This document shows positions 6,409 through 14,248 of a stretch of 14,907 bases of DNA, piece after piece. Origin of the DNA: Clostridia bacterium (lineage in GTDB: Bacteria > Bacillota > Clostridia > Peptostreptococcales > Anaerovoracaceae); the NCBI GenBank assembly GCA_024403215.1, contig JAKSSJ010000023.1:1-14907 (forward strand), read 5' to 3'. Position numbers and translations under genes: made by a program. Every line of letters begins with the position of its first letter. Positions within the stretch are counted from its first letter, which is position 1. A model generated the notes under the pieces. It did not search any database. It was not told the DNA's origin and saw only the letters and a list, made by a program, of their open reading frames with translations.

Positions 6409-6983
6409 TGATTATGAAAGAAACATTGATTCTTCATTCTTGCTGCGGACCATGTTCTACGGCGGTTATAGAAAGACTTCTTGAAGATTACAGGATACTG
6501 GTCCTCTATTACAATCCAAATATTCACCCAGAGGAAGAATATTTGCATAGAAAGGAAGAACAAAAAAGGCTCATAGAAGTTTTAAAGTCTAAAGGAAATG
6601 ACGTAGACTTTATTGAAGCAGATTATGATCCTGATAATTACTTCAAGCTGGCAGAAGGACTTGAAACAGAACCTGAGGGCGGCAAAAGATGTCTTGTTTG
6701 TTTTAAGATGAGAATGCTAAAGGCAGCACTTTTTGCAAAAGAACATGGATATAAAATCTTTGATACAACTCTTTCTGTAAGTCCTCACAAAAACTATGAC
6801 AATATAAAGCTTGTTGGAGAAGAGATAGAACAAGAAACTGGCATTAAATATCTTGGCGGCAATTACAAAAAGCAAGACGGATATAAGCGCTCTATTGAAT
6901 TATCCAAAGAGTATAACTTATATAGACAAAATTACTGTGGCTGTATTTTTGCAAAAGAAGCCCAGGATAAGCTGGCAAAATAA
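6408..6983 (+). CDS. queH: Epoxyqueuosine reductase QueH
   Basis: The 191-residue protein matches QueH (formerly DUF208), the non-orthologous replacement of QueG. It reduces epoxyqueuosine to queuosine at the wobble position of GUN-anticodon tRNAs. Metal-ligand candidates are visible: Cys12, Cys13 and Cys16 (SCCGPC), Cys95 and Cys98 (GGKRCLVCF), and Cys177 and Cys179 (YCGC). YYNPNIHPEEEYLHR at 34-48 is a strong family signature. Known QueH proteins bind a [4Fe-4S] cluster and an additional iron. The length is normal for the family. ATG 6408 overlaps the previous stop by one base; a second ATG at 6414 is possible. No other queuosine gene is in the window. The gene implies tRNA queuosine modification, by synthesis or salvage, encoded elsewhere. 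Confidence 0.93.
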   Translation: MIMKETLILHSCCGPCSTAVIERLLEDYRILVLYYNPNIHPEEEYLHRKEEQKRLIEVLKSKGNDVDFIEADYDPDNYFKLAEGLETEPEGGKRCLVCFKMRMLKAALFAKEHGYKIFDTTLSVSPHKNYDNIKLVGEEIEQETGIKYLGGNYKKQDGYKRSIELSKEYNLYRQNYCGCIFAKEAQDKLAK

Positions 6984-6991
6984 AGTCGTTA

Positions 6992-8998
6992 ATGAAATAC
7001 ATCAATGCAATAGTAGACAACAACACAAATGCAACTGATCTCATCTACACTTATGCATCAGATTTTGATGATATATGTGTGGGTGATAGAGTTGTTGTTC
7101 CATTTTCACTTGGAAATAGAAAGCTTGATGCATATGTTGTAGAAGTTTTTGATGAAAAGCCAGACCTAAGCAAAAGATTAAAGCACGTAGAATCTGTTGA
7201 TTCAGAATTTAGATTATCAGAAGAAGCAATGAGAACTGCTCTATGGATGCATAAGAGATATCTTTGCAGATACATAGAAGCAATCAGGTGCTTTACGCCA
7301 AATACTGCTGGTAAAAGAAAAACCAAAGCTCCATTTGAAAACATAGAGCTCTTTGAAGAAGATAAGCTTCCAAAAAAGTTAAACAAGGAGCAGCAAGCAG
7401 CATTTGATAAAATAGAAAGCTCTATTGAAGAAGGAAAACATAAGATGATACTTCTTCATGGAGTAACTGGCTGCGGTAAAACAGAAATCTATCTTCAGGC
7501 TATGCAAAAGGTTATTGATGCTGGAAAAAATGGCATAGTGCTCGTTCCAGAAATATCTTTAACTCCTCAGCTTGTAAGTAGGCTCATAAGTAGATTCGGC
7601 GAGGGAAGTGTAGCCATTCTTCACAGCAAGCTTACTCCGGCTCAAAGAGCTGTTCAATACAAAAGAATTAAAAGCGGAGAGGTAAACTTAGTAATAGGTG
7701 CTAGATCTGCTATCTTTGCTCCTTTTGAAAATATTGGGCTTATCATATTGGATGAAGAACATGAGAGCTCGTACAAATCTGATAGCAGTCCAAAGTACGA
7801 TGCAATAGAAGTTGCAACCAAAAGAGCAATAGACCATAAGGCTCTTGTAATACTTGGAAGCGCAACGCCAAGCATCAATGACTATTACAGGAGCGAGAAG
7901 GGCCTGTTTGAAAGAATCGAAATCAAGTCAAGATATAATAAGACTCCTCTTCCAAGCGTAGAGATAGTCGATATGTCAAAGGAAGCAAGAAACGGAAATA
8001 GAAATCTTTTCTCAAACGCTCTTGCTAATGAAATCAAAAATACTCTTGATGATAAAAAGCAGGTAATACTGTTTTTAAATAGAAGAGGCTACAACAGCTA
8101 TATAACTTGCAGAGAGTGTGGATTTGTTGTTACTTGTAGTGACTGCGGAATAGCAATGCCTTATCATAAAGACTTAAATAAATGTCTTTGCCATTACTGC
8201 GGAAAGGGTGCGCCTCTTCCAAAGGTATGTCCGGAATGTGGCAGCAAAATAATTGGCAAGTACGGAGTTGGTACCCAACAGGTCGAAGAAAAAGCAATAG
8301 AGCTTTTCCCTGATGCAAAGGTTGAGAGATTAGATATTGATTCTATTAAGAAAAAAGGAGAGCTAGAGGCAGTCCTTAAGCGCTTTAGAAATCACAAAAC
8401 CGATATACTGGTTGGTACTCAGCTCGTAGCAAAGGGACTTGACTTTGATAATGTTGGACTTGTTGGAATAGTATCCGCAGATGTAAGTCTTAATATACCA
8501 GACTTTAGATCATCTGAACGAACCTTTCAGCTTGTAACTCAAGCTGCAGGAAGGTCTGGAAGAGGAGAGCTTCAGGGCAAGGTAATTATACAAAGCTATA
8601 ATCCAGAAGCATCTGCACTTATCTATGCTAAAAAGCATGATTACGAGGGCTTCTATGATAATGAGATTAAGACAAGAAAGGCGGTATGTTATCCACCGTT
8701 TTCTGATATTTATCAGCTAGTAGTATCCGATGCTGATGAACATAAAGTAAAACAGACTGCGGACAAGTATGCAAAGTTTTTAAGAAATGAGCTTAATGAC
8801 GTAAGCGTTCTTGGACCTACTGCAAACGCTCTTGTAAAACAATCTGGAATGTTTAGATATCAGATTTTAATCAAGGCAAAACAATCTCAAAGAAAAGAAG
8901 TAAATTCAAAAATTGAAGAGCTAAAAAAATATCATACCAATTCAAAGGGAGAAGCAAAGCTTATTACGGTGGATATAAATCCATTCTCATACATATAA
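6992..8998 (+). CDS. priA: Primosomal protein N' (replication restart helicase PriA), short form
   Basis: PriA is a 3'-5' superfamily 2 helicase that reloads the replisome at stalled forks. Visible parts are an N-terminal 3'-DNA-binding domain (about 1-105), Walker A GVTGCGKTE (157-165), DEEH box (254-257), GSATPS (289-294), a zinc-binding insert with paired cysteines at 373/376, 382/385, 400/403 and 413/416, and helicase motif VI QAAGRSGR (517-524). At 668 residues it is shorter than usual (about 730-830). Only about 30 residues separate the end of the 3'-binding domain from the helicase core, so the winged-helix domain seems reduced or absent. The start is 8 nt after queH with only a weak ribosome binding site. 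def follows after 18 nt, the normal Firmicutes order. Confidence 0.96.
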   Translation: MKYINAIVDNNTNATDLIYTYASDFDDICVGDRVVVPFSLGNRKLDAYVVEVFDEKPDLSKRLKHVESVDSEFRLSEEAMRTALWMHKRYLCRYIEAIRCFTPNTAGKRKTKAPFENIELFEEDKLPKKLNKEQQAAFDKIESSIEEGKHKMILLHGVTGCGKTEIYLQAMQKVIDAGKNGIVLVPEISLTPQLVSRLISRFGEGSVAILHSKLTPAQRAVQYKRIKSGEVNLVIGARSAIFAPFENIGLIILDEEHESSYKSDSSPKYDAIEVATKRAIDHKALVILGSATPSINDYYRSEKGLFERIEIKSRYNKTPLPSVEIVDMSKEARNGNRNLFSNALANEIKNTLDDKKQVILFLNRRGYNSYITCRECGFVVTCSDCGIAMPYHKDLNKCLCHYCGKGAPLPKVCPECGSKIIGKYGVGTQQVEEKAIELFPDAKVERLDIDSIKKKGELEAVLKRFRNHKTDILVGTQLVAKGLDFDNVGLVGIVSADVSLNIPDFRSSERTFQLVTQAAGRSGRGELQGKVIIQSYNPEASALIYAKKHDYEGFYDNEIKTRKAVCYPPFSDIYQLVVSDADEHKVKQTADKYAKFLRNELNDVSVLGPTANALVKQSGMFRYQILIKAKQSQRKEVNSKIEELKKYHTNSKGEAKLITVDINPFSYI

Positions 8999-9016
8999 AG
9001 CATCAAGGAGAAAATC

Positions 9017-9493
9017 ATGGCATTAAGAACAATAGTTAATTCAACAGAGGATGTGCTTCACAAGAAGTGCAAAGAAGTTCCAGAGGTTACAGATAAAACA
9101 AGAGAGCTTCTTGATGATCTTGTAGAAACTATGAGAGCTGCAAATGGTGTTGGACTTGCAGCACCTCAGGTTGGAATATTAAGAAGAATATGTGTAATTG
9201 AAGTTCCAGAGGATCCAAAAACCTACGAGCTTATTAATCCTGAAATCATCTTTAAAGAAGGTGATCAATATGGAGAAGAGGGCTGCCTTTCTGTTCCTGG
9301 CCTTTGCGGAGATGTTCATAGACCAAAGAAGGTAAAGGTTAAGTGCCTCGATAGAAATGGCAAAGAGGTCATTTATGAGGGTAAGGATCTTCTTGCAAGA
9401 GCTTTCTGCCACGAGATAGATCATCTTGATGGACATATCTATACAGAGATTGCAGACAATATTAGAGATGTAAATTACAGTGAGGAAGAATAA
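9017..9493 (+). CDS. def: Peptide deformylase
   Basis: This 158-residue metalloenzyme removes the formyl group from the N-terminal methionine of nascent proteins at the ribosome exit. All three motifs are intact: GVGLAAPQ (44-51), EGCLS (88-92, metal ligand Cys90) and HEIDH (132-136; His132 and His136 ligands, Glu133 catalytic). The length is typical of type 1 enzymes. AAGGAG at about 9005-9010 is a good ribosome binding site for ATG 9017. The stop overlaps the fmt start by one base (TAATG), coupling the deformylase with the transformylase that installs the formyl group. Confidence 0.97.
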   Translation: MALRTIVNSTEDVLHKKCKEVPEVTDKTRELLDDLVETMRAANGVGLAAPQVGILRRICVIEVPEDPKTYELINPEIIFKEGDQYGEEGCLSVPGLCGDVHRPKKVKVKCLDRNGKEVIYEGKDLLARAFCHEIDHLDGHIYTEIADNIRDVNYSEEE

Positions 9494-10416
9494 TGACAGT
9501 AGTTTATATGGGTACTCCAGAATTTGCTGTACCTGCATTAGTAAAACTGCATAACAGTGGCTACGACGTTAAGCTTGTTGTTACAAAGCCTGATAGAGAA
9601 AAGGATAGAGGCAAAAAGCTTCAGCCTTGCGAGGTTAAAGCAAAAGCAATAGAGCTTGGCCTTGAAGTTGAAAGCCCAGAAAATATTAAGAGCAATCCAG
9701 AATTTTTGGAAAAGCTAAGAAGCATTGCTCCAGATTTTATCGTTGTTGCAGCTTATGGAAAAATCCTTCCAAAGGAAATATTAGAGCTTCCAAAGTACGG
9801 CTGCATTAATATTCATGGTTCGATACTGCCATCATATAGAGGACCAGCTCCAATTCATAGAGCTGTCATGAATGGAGATAAGGAAACAGGAGTAACTCTT
9901 ATGCATATGGCTGAGGGCTGCGACACTGGCGACATGATAGCCTTTGCAAAAACCTTGGTGCTAGAAAAAACAACTGAGATGCTCCACGTTGAGCTCGCAA
10001 ATATGGGGGCAGAGCTTTTGATTGAGCAGCTGCCTTTGATTGCAGAGGGAAAAGCAAAGCATATTCCTCAAGATGATTCCAAAGCAAGCTATGCTGCTAT
10101 GGTATTTAAGGATGAGGGAGTGATTGATTTTAACAAGACGGCTGAAGAAATTTGCTGCCTTGTTAGGGGCTTTAATAGCTGGCCTACAGCGTCAACAAAG
10201 CTGGGCGGCCTTGTTATGAAGGTTCATGAGGCCAAAATTGGCCAAGGAAGTGGTCCAGCCGGCACTGTTTTGGCTGCAGGAAAAGAAGGGCTTGAGGTCG
10301 GCTGCAAGGGCGGAAGCGTTGTATTTACAAGGATTCAGATGCCTGGCAAGAAGGCCATGGACGTTTCGGCCTTTCTTTTAGGTAATAAAATTGAAATTGG
10401 CACAATTTTAGGTTAA
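9493..10416 (+). CDS. fmt: Methionyl-tRNA formyltransferase
   Basis: This 307-residue enzyme transfers a formyl group from 10-formyl-tetrahydrofolate to initiator Met-tRNA. The N-terminal catalytic domain shows MGTPEFAVPAL (6-16), the INIHGSILPSYRGPAPI segment (105-121) and EGCDTGD (141-147), supplying the catalytic Asn106, His108 and Asp144. The C-terminal OB-like tRNA-binding domain begins at about 205 (VRGFNSWPTA). Length and composition are normal. It is translationally coupled to def through the one-base TAATG overlap, and rsmB follows after 5 nt. Confidence 0.97.
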   Translation: MTVVYMGTPEFAVPALVKLHNSGYDVKLVVTKPDREKDRGKKLQPCEVKAKAIELGLEVESPENIKSNPEFLEKLRSIAPDFIVVAAYGKILPKEILELPKYGCINIHGSILPSYRGPAPIHRAVMNGDKETGVTLMHMAEGCDTGDMIAFAKTLVLEKTTEMLHVELANMGAELLIEQLPLIAEGKAKHIPQDDSKASYAAMVFKDEGVIDFNKTAEEICCLVRGFNSWPTASTKLGGLVMKVHEAKIGQGSGPAGTVLAAGKEGLEVGCKGGSVVFTRIQMPGKKAMDVSAFLLGNKIEIGTILG

Positions 10417-10421
10417 TATAT

Positions 10422-11711
10422 ATGGATAGGGACAGAAGAGCTGCATATTTAATATTGAAGGATATTGAAGACAACGATTCTTGGTCCAATCTTAGCGTGG
10501 CTAAGCAATTTTCGGAAGAAAATCCTGCTAGCCCAGCTTTTGTGCGTGAACTTGTCTACGGAGTCTTAAGAAATCAGATTCTGCTAGACTATAATATAGA
10601 CTCATTCCTTGATAAGCCTAAGATTAAAATAGGGGCTAGAATACTTCTTAGGATGGGCTTTTATCAGCTGTCTATGATGGATGTAAAGGACCATGCGGCA
10701 ATTAATGAGACTGTAGCTCTGGCCAAATCCTTTATGAAAGGCTCTGAAGGCTTTATTAACGCAGTGCTTAGAAACTTTCAGCGCAGCGGAGGAAGCCTAA
10801 AAAAGCTTGAAAATGCTCAAAACGAGCATGATATCATAAAACAGTTTTCTGTAAACTACTCTTGTAATGAAAGTATAGTACGTCTACTTTTAGGCTCGTA
10901 CGGAAAAGAGCAGACAGAGGAAATATTAGGGGAACTTATTAAAGAAGCTCCGCTTTCGATAAGGGTTAATACTCTAAAAACCAGTAGCGATGAGCTTATA
11001 ACGTTGCTTGATAAGGAAAGCTTGCAGGATGCTAATGAAAAAGGCTTTCAAATTACTAAAGCACAAGAAGATCCAGATGTTTTGTATGTTAAGGGCACTG
11101 GGCTTTTAGATACAAAGGCTTATAAGGATGGTCTCTTCTTTGTTCAGGGTGAAGCTTCAAGCCTCTCGGCAAGAAGGCTCGCAGCTAAAAAAGGAGAAAG
11201 CATTGCAGATCTTTGCGCGGCACCTGGCGGCAAGACTATGGCCATGGCTATGCTTATGGAGGGAGAGGGAAAGCTTTACGCCTTTGATCTTTATGAGCAC
11301 AGAATCTCGCTCATTAAAAAGCAGGCCAAAAGGCTTGGTATTACAAATATAATTACAAAGACCTTTGACTCAACACAAACACTTGAAGATTTCAAGGTTG
11401 ATGCAGTACTTTGCGACGTGCCTTGCAGTGGCCTGGGTACGGCAAGAAGAAATCCTGAGATAAAACTTAAGGCTTTTAATGATAGTGAGCTTCTTGGTAT
11501 TCAGGAAAAAATCTTGCAAAACGCAGGTTTATATGCCAAGGACAGAATAGTCTATAGTACCTGCACAATTAATAAAAGGGAAAACGAAAATCAGGTAAGA
11601 AATTTTGTTCAAAATAATCCATCTTGGAAATTGGATTTTGAAAAGCAGTTTCTTCCAAAAGAAAATGCACAGGACGGATTTTATATAGCATTACTAAGGA
11701 AAAATGATTAG
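10422..11711 (+). CDS. rsmB: 16S rRNA (cytosine-967-C5) methyltransferase RsmB
   Basis: This 429-residue protein has the expected architecture. A NusB-like RNA-binding domain (about 1-140) includes RELVYGVLRN (42-51) and FINAVLRNF (111-119). A Rossmann SAM methyltransferase domain (about 170-429) follows. AAPGGKT (266-272) binds SAM. DVPCSGLGTARRNPEI (332-347) holds the motif IV cysteine Cys335, and YSTCTI holds the motif VI cysteine Cys381, the usual nucleophile. The enzyme methylates the equivalent of C967 in 16S rRNA. No clear ribosome binding site precedes ATG 10422, so it probably relies on coupling from fmt 5 nt upstream. Its end overlaps prpC by 8 nt, where relatives usually carry rlmN. 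Confidence 0.95.
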   Translation: MDRDRRAAYLILKDIEDNDSWSNLSVAKQFSEENPASPAFVRELVYGVLRNQILLDYNIDSFLDKPKIKIGARILLRMGFYQLSMMDVKDHAAINETVALAKSFMKGSEGFINAVLRNFQRSGGSLKKLENAQNEHDIIKQFSVNYSCNESIVRLLLGSYGKEQTEEILGELIKEAPLSIRVNTLKTSSDELITLLDKESLQDANEKGFQITKAQEDPDVLYVKGTGLLDTKAYKDGLFFVQGEASSLSARRLAAKKGESIADLCAAPGGKTMAMAMLMEGEGKLYAFDLYEHRISLIKKQAKRLGITNIITKTFDSTQTLEDFKVDAVLCDVPCSGLGTARRNPEIKLKAFNDSELLGIQEKILQNAGLYAKDRIVYSTCTINKRENENQVRNFVQNNPSWKLDFEKQFLPKENAQDGFYIALLRKND

Positions 11712-12435
11712 CGTAGGATTTAAAACAGACAGAGGAATAAGTAGAACAGATAACGAAGATTCAGTCTTTGTTATGCCAGACAAACAGCTGTTTATGGTTG
11801 CCGACGGAGTTGGTGGTCATAATTCTGGAGAACTTGCAAGCCGTATGACAGTAGGTTATATGGCTCAATTTGTTTCGCTTCATCCTATTGAAACAGTAAA
11901 AAGTGAGATAGCTTTAAAGGACTATTTCCTATCTTTGTTTGCAGGAGCAAATGAACTTGTCTTTAAGAAATCTCTTTCAGAAGAAGAGAATAGGGGCATG
12001 GCAACTACTGCACTTTTGTGTTACCTAAGAAATAATAAGGCTTACGTTATAAACGTAGGAGATTCAAGAGCTTATCTAATCAGAGATGGAGTATTAAGAC
12101 AGGTAACTAAAGATCACACTCTTGTTCAGGAAATGGTTGATAAGGGACTTATCACAAATACTGAAGCAGAGCAAAGAACAGATAAAAATTTAATTACAAG
12201 AGCAGTAGGAGGAGATATGAGCGTATATCCAGACTTCTTTGCTTTTGATGTATATCCAGGAGATACAATCATCATGTGTTCTGATGGTTTGTATGGCGAA
12301 TTAGAAGAATCAACAATGGCCGGCATGGCATATTCTGCTTCAACAATGCATAGTCTTGCAAAAGATCTTGTTGATGCAGCAAATAGACATGGCGGAAGTG
12401 ACAATATCTCAGTAGTATGTATTAGGATTCAGTAA
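11704..12435 (+). CDS. prpC: PP2C-type Ser/Thr protein phosphatase PrpC (Stp)
   Basis: This 243-residue PPM-family phosphatase removes phosphates placed by the partner kinase PrkC. Metal-binding and catalytic motifs are complete: RTDNEDS (14-20), ADGVGGH (33-39), GMATT (98-102), GDSRAYL (119-125), CSDGLYG (192-198) and GGSDN (230-234). Asp34, Asp194 and Asp233 are the expected metal ligands. It is cytoplasmic and of normal length. The start lies inside the last codons of rsmB (8-nt overlap), with AAGGA at 11696-11700 as ribosome binding site. prkC starts one base after its stop, so phosphatase and kinase are made together. Confidence 0.96.
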   Translation: MISVGFKTDRGISRTDNEDSVFVMPDKQLFMVADGVGGHNSGELASRMTVGYMAQFVSLHPIETVKSEIALKDYFLSLFAGANELVFKKSLSEEENRGMATTALLCYLRNNKAYVINVGDSRAYLIRDGVLRQVTKDHTLVQEMVDKGLITNTEAEQRTDKNLITRAVGGDMSVYPDFFAFDVYPGDTIIMCSDGLYGELEESTMAGMAYSASTMHSLAKDLVDAANRHGGSDNISVVCIRIQ

Positions 12436-12436
12436 T

Positions 12437-14248
12437 ATGGCAAGTAGAGTACTAGCAGGTAGATATGACCTAAAAGAGAAAATTGGCGAAGGCGGAATGT
12501 CTGTAGTCTTCAGGGCTCAAGATATTGTTCTTAACAGATTTGTTGCTGTTAAGATTTTGCGTCCAGAATATACTCAAGACGAGCAGTTCATAGAAAGCTT
12601 CAGAAGAGAGTCTCAGCTTGCAGCAAGCATAGTAGACCCTAATATTGTTAATGTTTACGATGTAGGTAGAGAAGGCAATATCTATTACATTGTAATGGAG
12701 CTTGTTGAAGGAAGACCTCTTTCAGACATTATAAAAGCTAATGGAGCATTAGACTTTAAAGAGGCTGTAAGCATTACAAGACAAATTGCTATGGCGCTTT
12801 CTACAGCTCACAAGCATCATCTCATTCATAGAGATGTTAAGCCTCATAATGTTTTGATTTCAAAAGATGGCGTTGCAAAGATTGCAGACTTTGGTATTGC
12901 AAAGGAAGTTTCCAATGATACTTTAGTTGGAGATCAAAAGGAAGCAGTTATGGGTTCTATTCACTACTTCTCGCCAGAACAGGCAAGAGGCAAAGGTGTT
13001 GATGAACGTTCAGATATTTATTCGCTTGGTATAGTTTTATACGAGATGGTAACAGGTCAGGTTCCATTTGATGGCGAGACTGCTGTTGAAGTTGCAGTAA
13101 AGCACATCAGTGAAGAGATGACTCCTCCATCAAGAATTAATCCAAACATACCGCAAGACATTGAAGATATAATAATGAAGGCGAGTGCAAAAAATCCTGA
13201 TGTAAGATATAGCACTGCCGATGAACTTATCACAGATCTTAGCTTTGTAAAATTCTCTAAGTCTTCTGACTACAGTCAAAGCCTTGAAGAGAGAAAGGCA
13301 AACGGAGAAGAAATAGATCTTAGCTTCCTTGATGAAAGGGAAGAGGATCCAAGTGAGAGACGTCAAAGAAAACGTGAAGAGAACGCTGCTAAAAAGCGTA
13401 AGTTTGAAGAAACAACAGAGCGTTTCCACATCCCAAATATTGTAGCAATTCTTGTTGCTATTGCTCTTGCAATTCCTGTATCGGGACTTGTGTATAAGCT
13501 TTGGTTCGATCCAGCTAAAAAGGTTTCTGATGAAATTGCGCTTCCAAGCTTTGAACATATGAGTCTTGAGGCAGCAACTGCTCTCGCAGATGATAATGAG
13601 CTTACGCTTGAAATTGAAATGGAAATCAATAGCGATGAATATGCAGAGGGAGAAATCATATCGCAGACTCCTTCAGCTGATGCTGTTGTAAAGAGAGGTT
13701 CAACTGTAAAGATTACTTTAAGCAAAGGAACCAATGATGGAGCAATTCCAAACGTAATTGGAAAGTCTCAAACAACAAAGCGTCCTAATGCTCAGAAGCT
13801 TATTGAAAGCTATGGCTATAAGCTTGGAAAGATTACATATAAGAGCAGCACGTCAATTCCTGAGGGCTATGTAATTTCTCAAAACCCAGAAAAGGGAACA
13901 CTTGCACCTGCAGGAACAAAGATTAATCTTGTTTTATCTTCTGGTCCTGATACAAGTGAAGGAACAGGAGAAGGTACTGGCGAGGGAACTGGCCAGGGCA
14001 CTGAAGGCGGAGAAGGCTCGGAGATAGTTGATAATGGAGAAACTATCAGAATCAGTATTCCAAATGGAACATCTGGTAAGAAGATAGGAGAAATATTAGC
14101 AGAAGCAGGTCTTGTAGAATCATCTAAGGCATTTGTTGATAGATCGATAGAGATGAAGCTTGATAGCAAGCTTAGATCTGGTGATTATACTATTAACAAG
14201 TCTGCAAGTTTGGATGAGATTATAAAGATTATTGCACATTCTAAATAA
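12437..14248 (+). CDS. prkC: PASTA-domain Ser/Thr protein kinase PrkC with a C-terminal MltG/YceG-like domain
   Basis: This 603-residue membrane kinase senses cell-wall material and phosphorylates envelope and growth-control proteins. The cytoplasmic kinase domain (about 10-270) has GEGGMSVVF (17-25), Lys39, HRDVKPHN (131-138), DFG (151-153) and SPEQARG (179-185). A charged juxtamembrane segment (280-330) and one transmembrane helix (about 333-356) follow. Outside are two PASTA repeats (about 367-431 and 436-503), where PrkC homologues often have three or more. Then come a Gly/Glu/Thr linker (504-529) and a domain at about 535-601 (IPNGTSGKKIGEILAEAGLV, LRSGDYTI, SLDEIIKII) resembling the LysM-like part of MltG/YceG. 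Thr residues usual in the activation loop are replaced. It is one base after prpC, and its stop overlaps rsgA. Confidence 0.95.
   Translation: MASRVLAGRYDLKEKIGEGGMSVVFRAQDIVLNRFVAVKILRPEYTQDEQFIESFRRESQLAASIVDPNIVNVYDVGREGNIYYIVMELVEGRPLSDIIKANGALDFKEAVSITRQIAMALSTAHKHHLIHRDVKPHNVLISKDGVAKIADFGIAKEVSNDTLVGDQKEAVMGSIHYFSPEQARGKGVDERSDIYSLGIVLYEMVTGQVPFDGETAVEVAVKHISEEMTPPSRINPNIPQDIEDIIMKASAKNPDVRYSTADELITDLSFVKFSKSSDYSQSLEERKANGEEIDLSFLDEREEDPSERRQRKREENAAKKRKFEETTERFHIPNIVAILVAIALAIPVSGLVYKLWFDPAKKVSDEIALPSFEHMSLEAATALADDNELTLEIEMEINSDEYAEGEIISQTPSADAVVKRGSTVKITLSKGTNDGAIPNVIGKSQTTKRPNAQKLIESYGYKLGKITYKSSTSIPEGYVISQNPEKGTLAPAGTKINLVLSSGPDTSEGTGEGTGEGTGQGTEGGEGSEIVDNGETIRISIPNGTSGKKIGEILAEAGLVESSKAFVDRSIEMKLDSKLRSGDYTINKSASLDEIIKIIAHSK
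13946..14023 (+). repeat. Gly/Glu/Thr low-complexity linker within prkC
   Basis: Residues 504-529 of PrkC are built from about four imperfect EGTG-type units. The codons vary between units (ggaaca, ggtact, ggaact, ggcact), so the repeat is kept at protein rather than DNA level. It joins the second PASTA repeat to the terminal domain and is probably a flexible spacer in the cell wall. Confidence 0.7.

Noticed and set aside
9179..9538. Reverse-strand reading frame of about 119 codons over def and the start of fmt
   Set aside because: It lies opposite two intact, highly conserved genes and shows no family motif or ribosome binding site.
13130..13558. Reverse-strand reading frame of about 142 codons inside prkC
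   Set aside because: It is antisense to the kinase and juxtamembrane coding sequence, with a low-complexity Phe/Ser/Lys-rich composition and no start signal.
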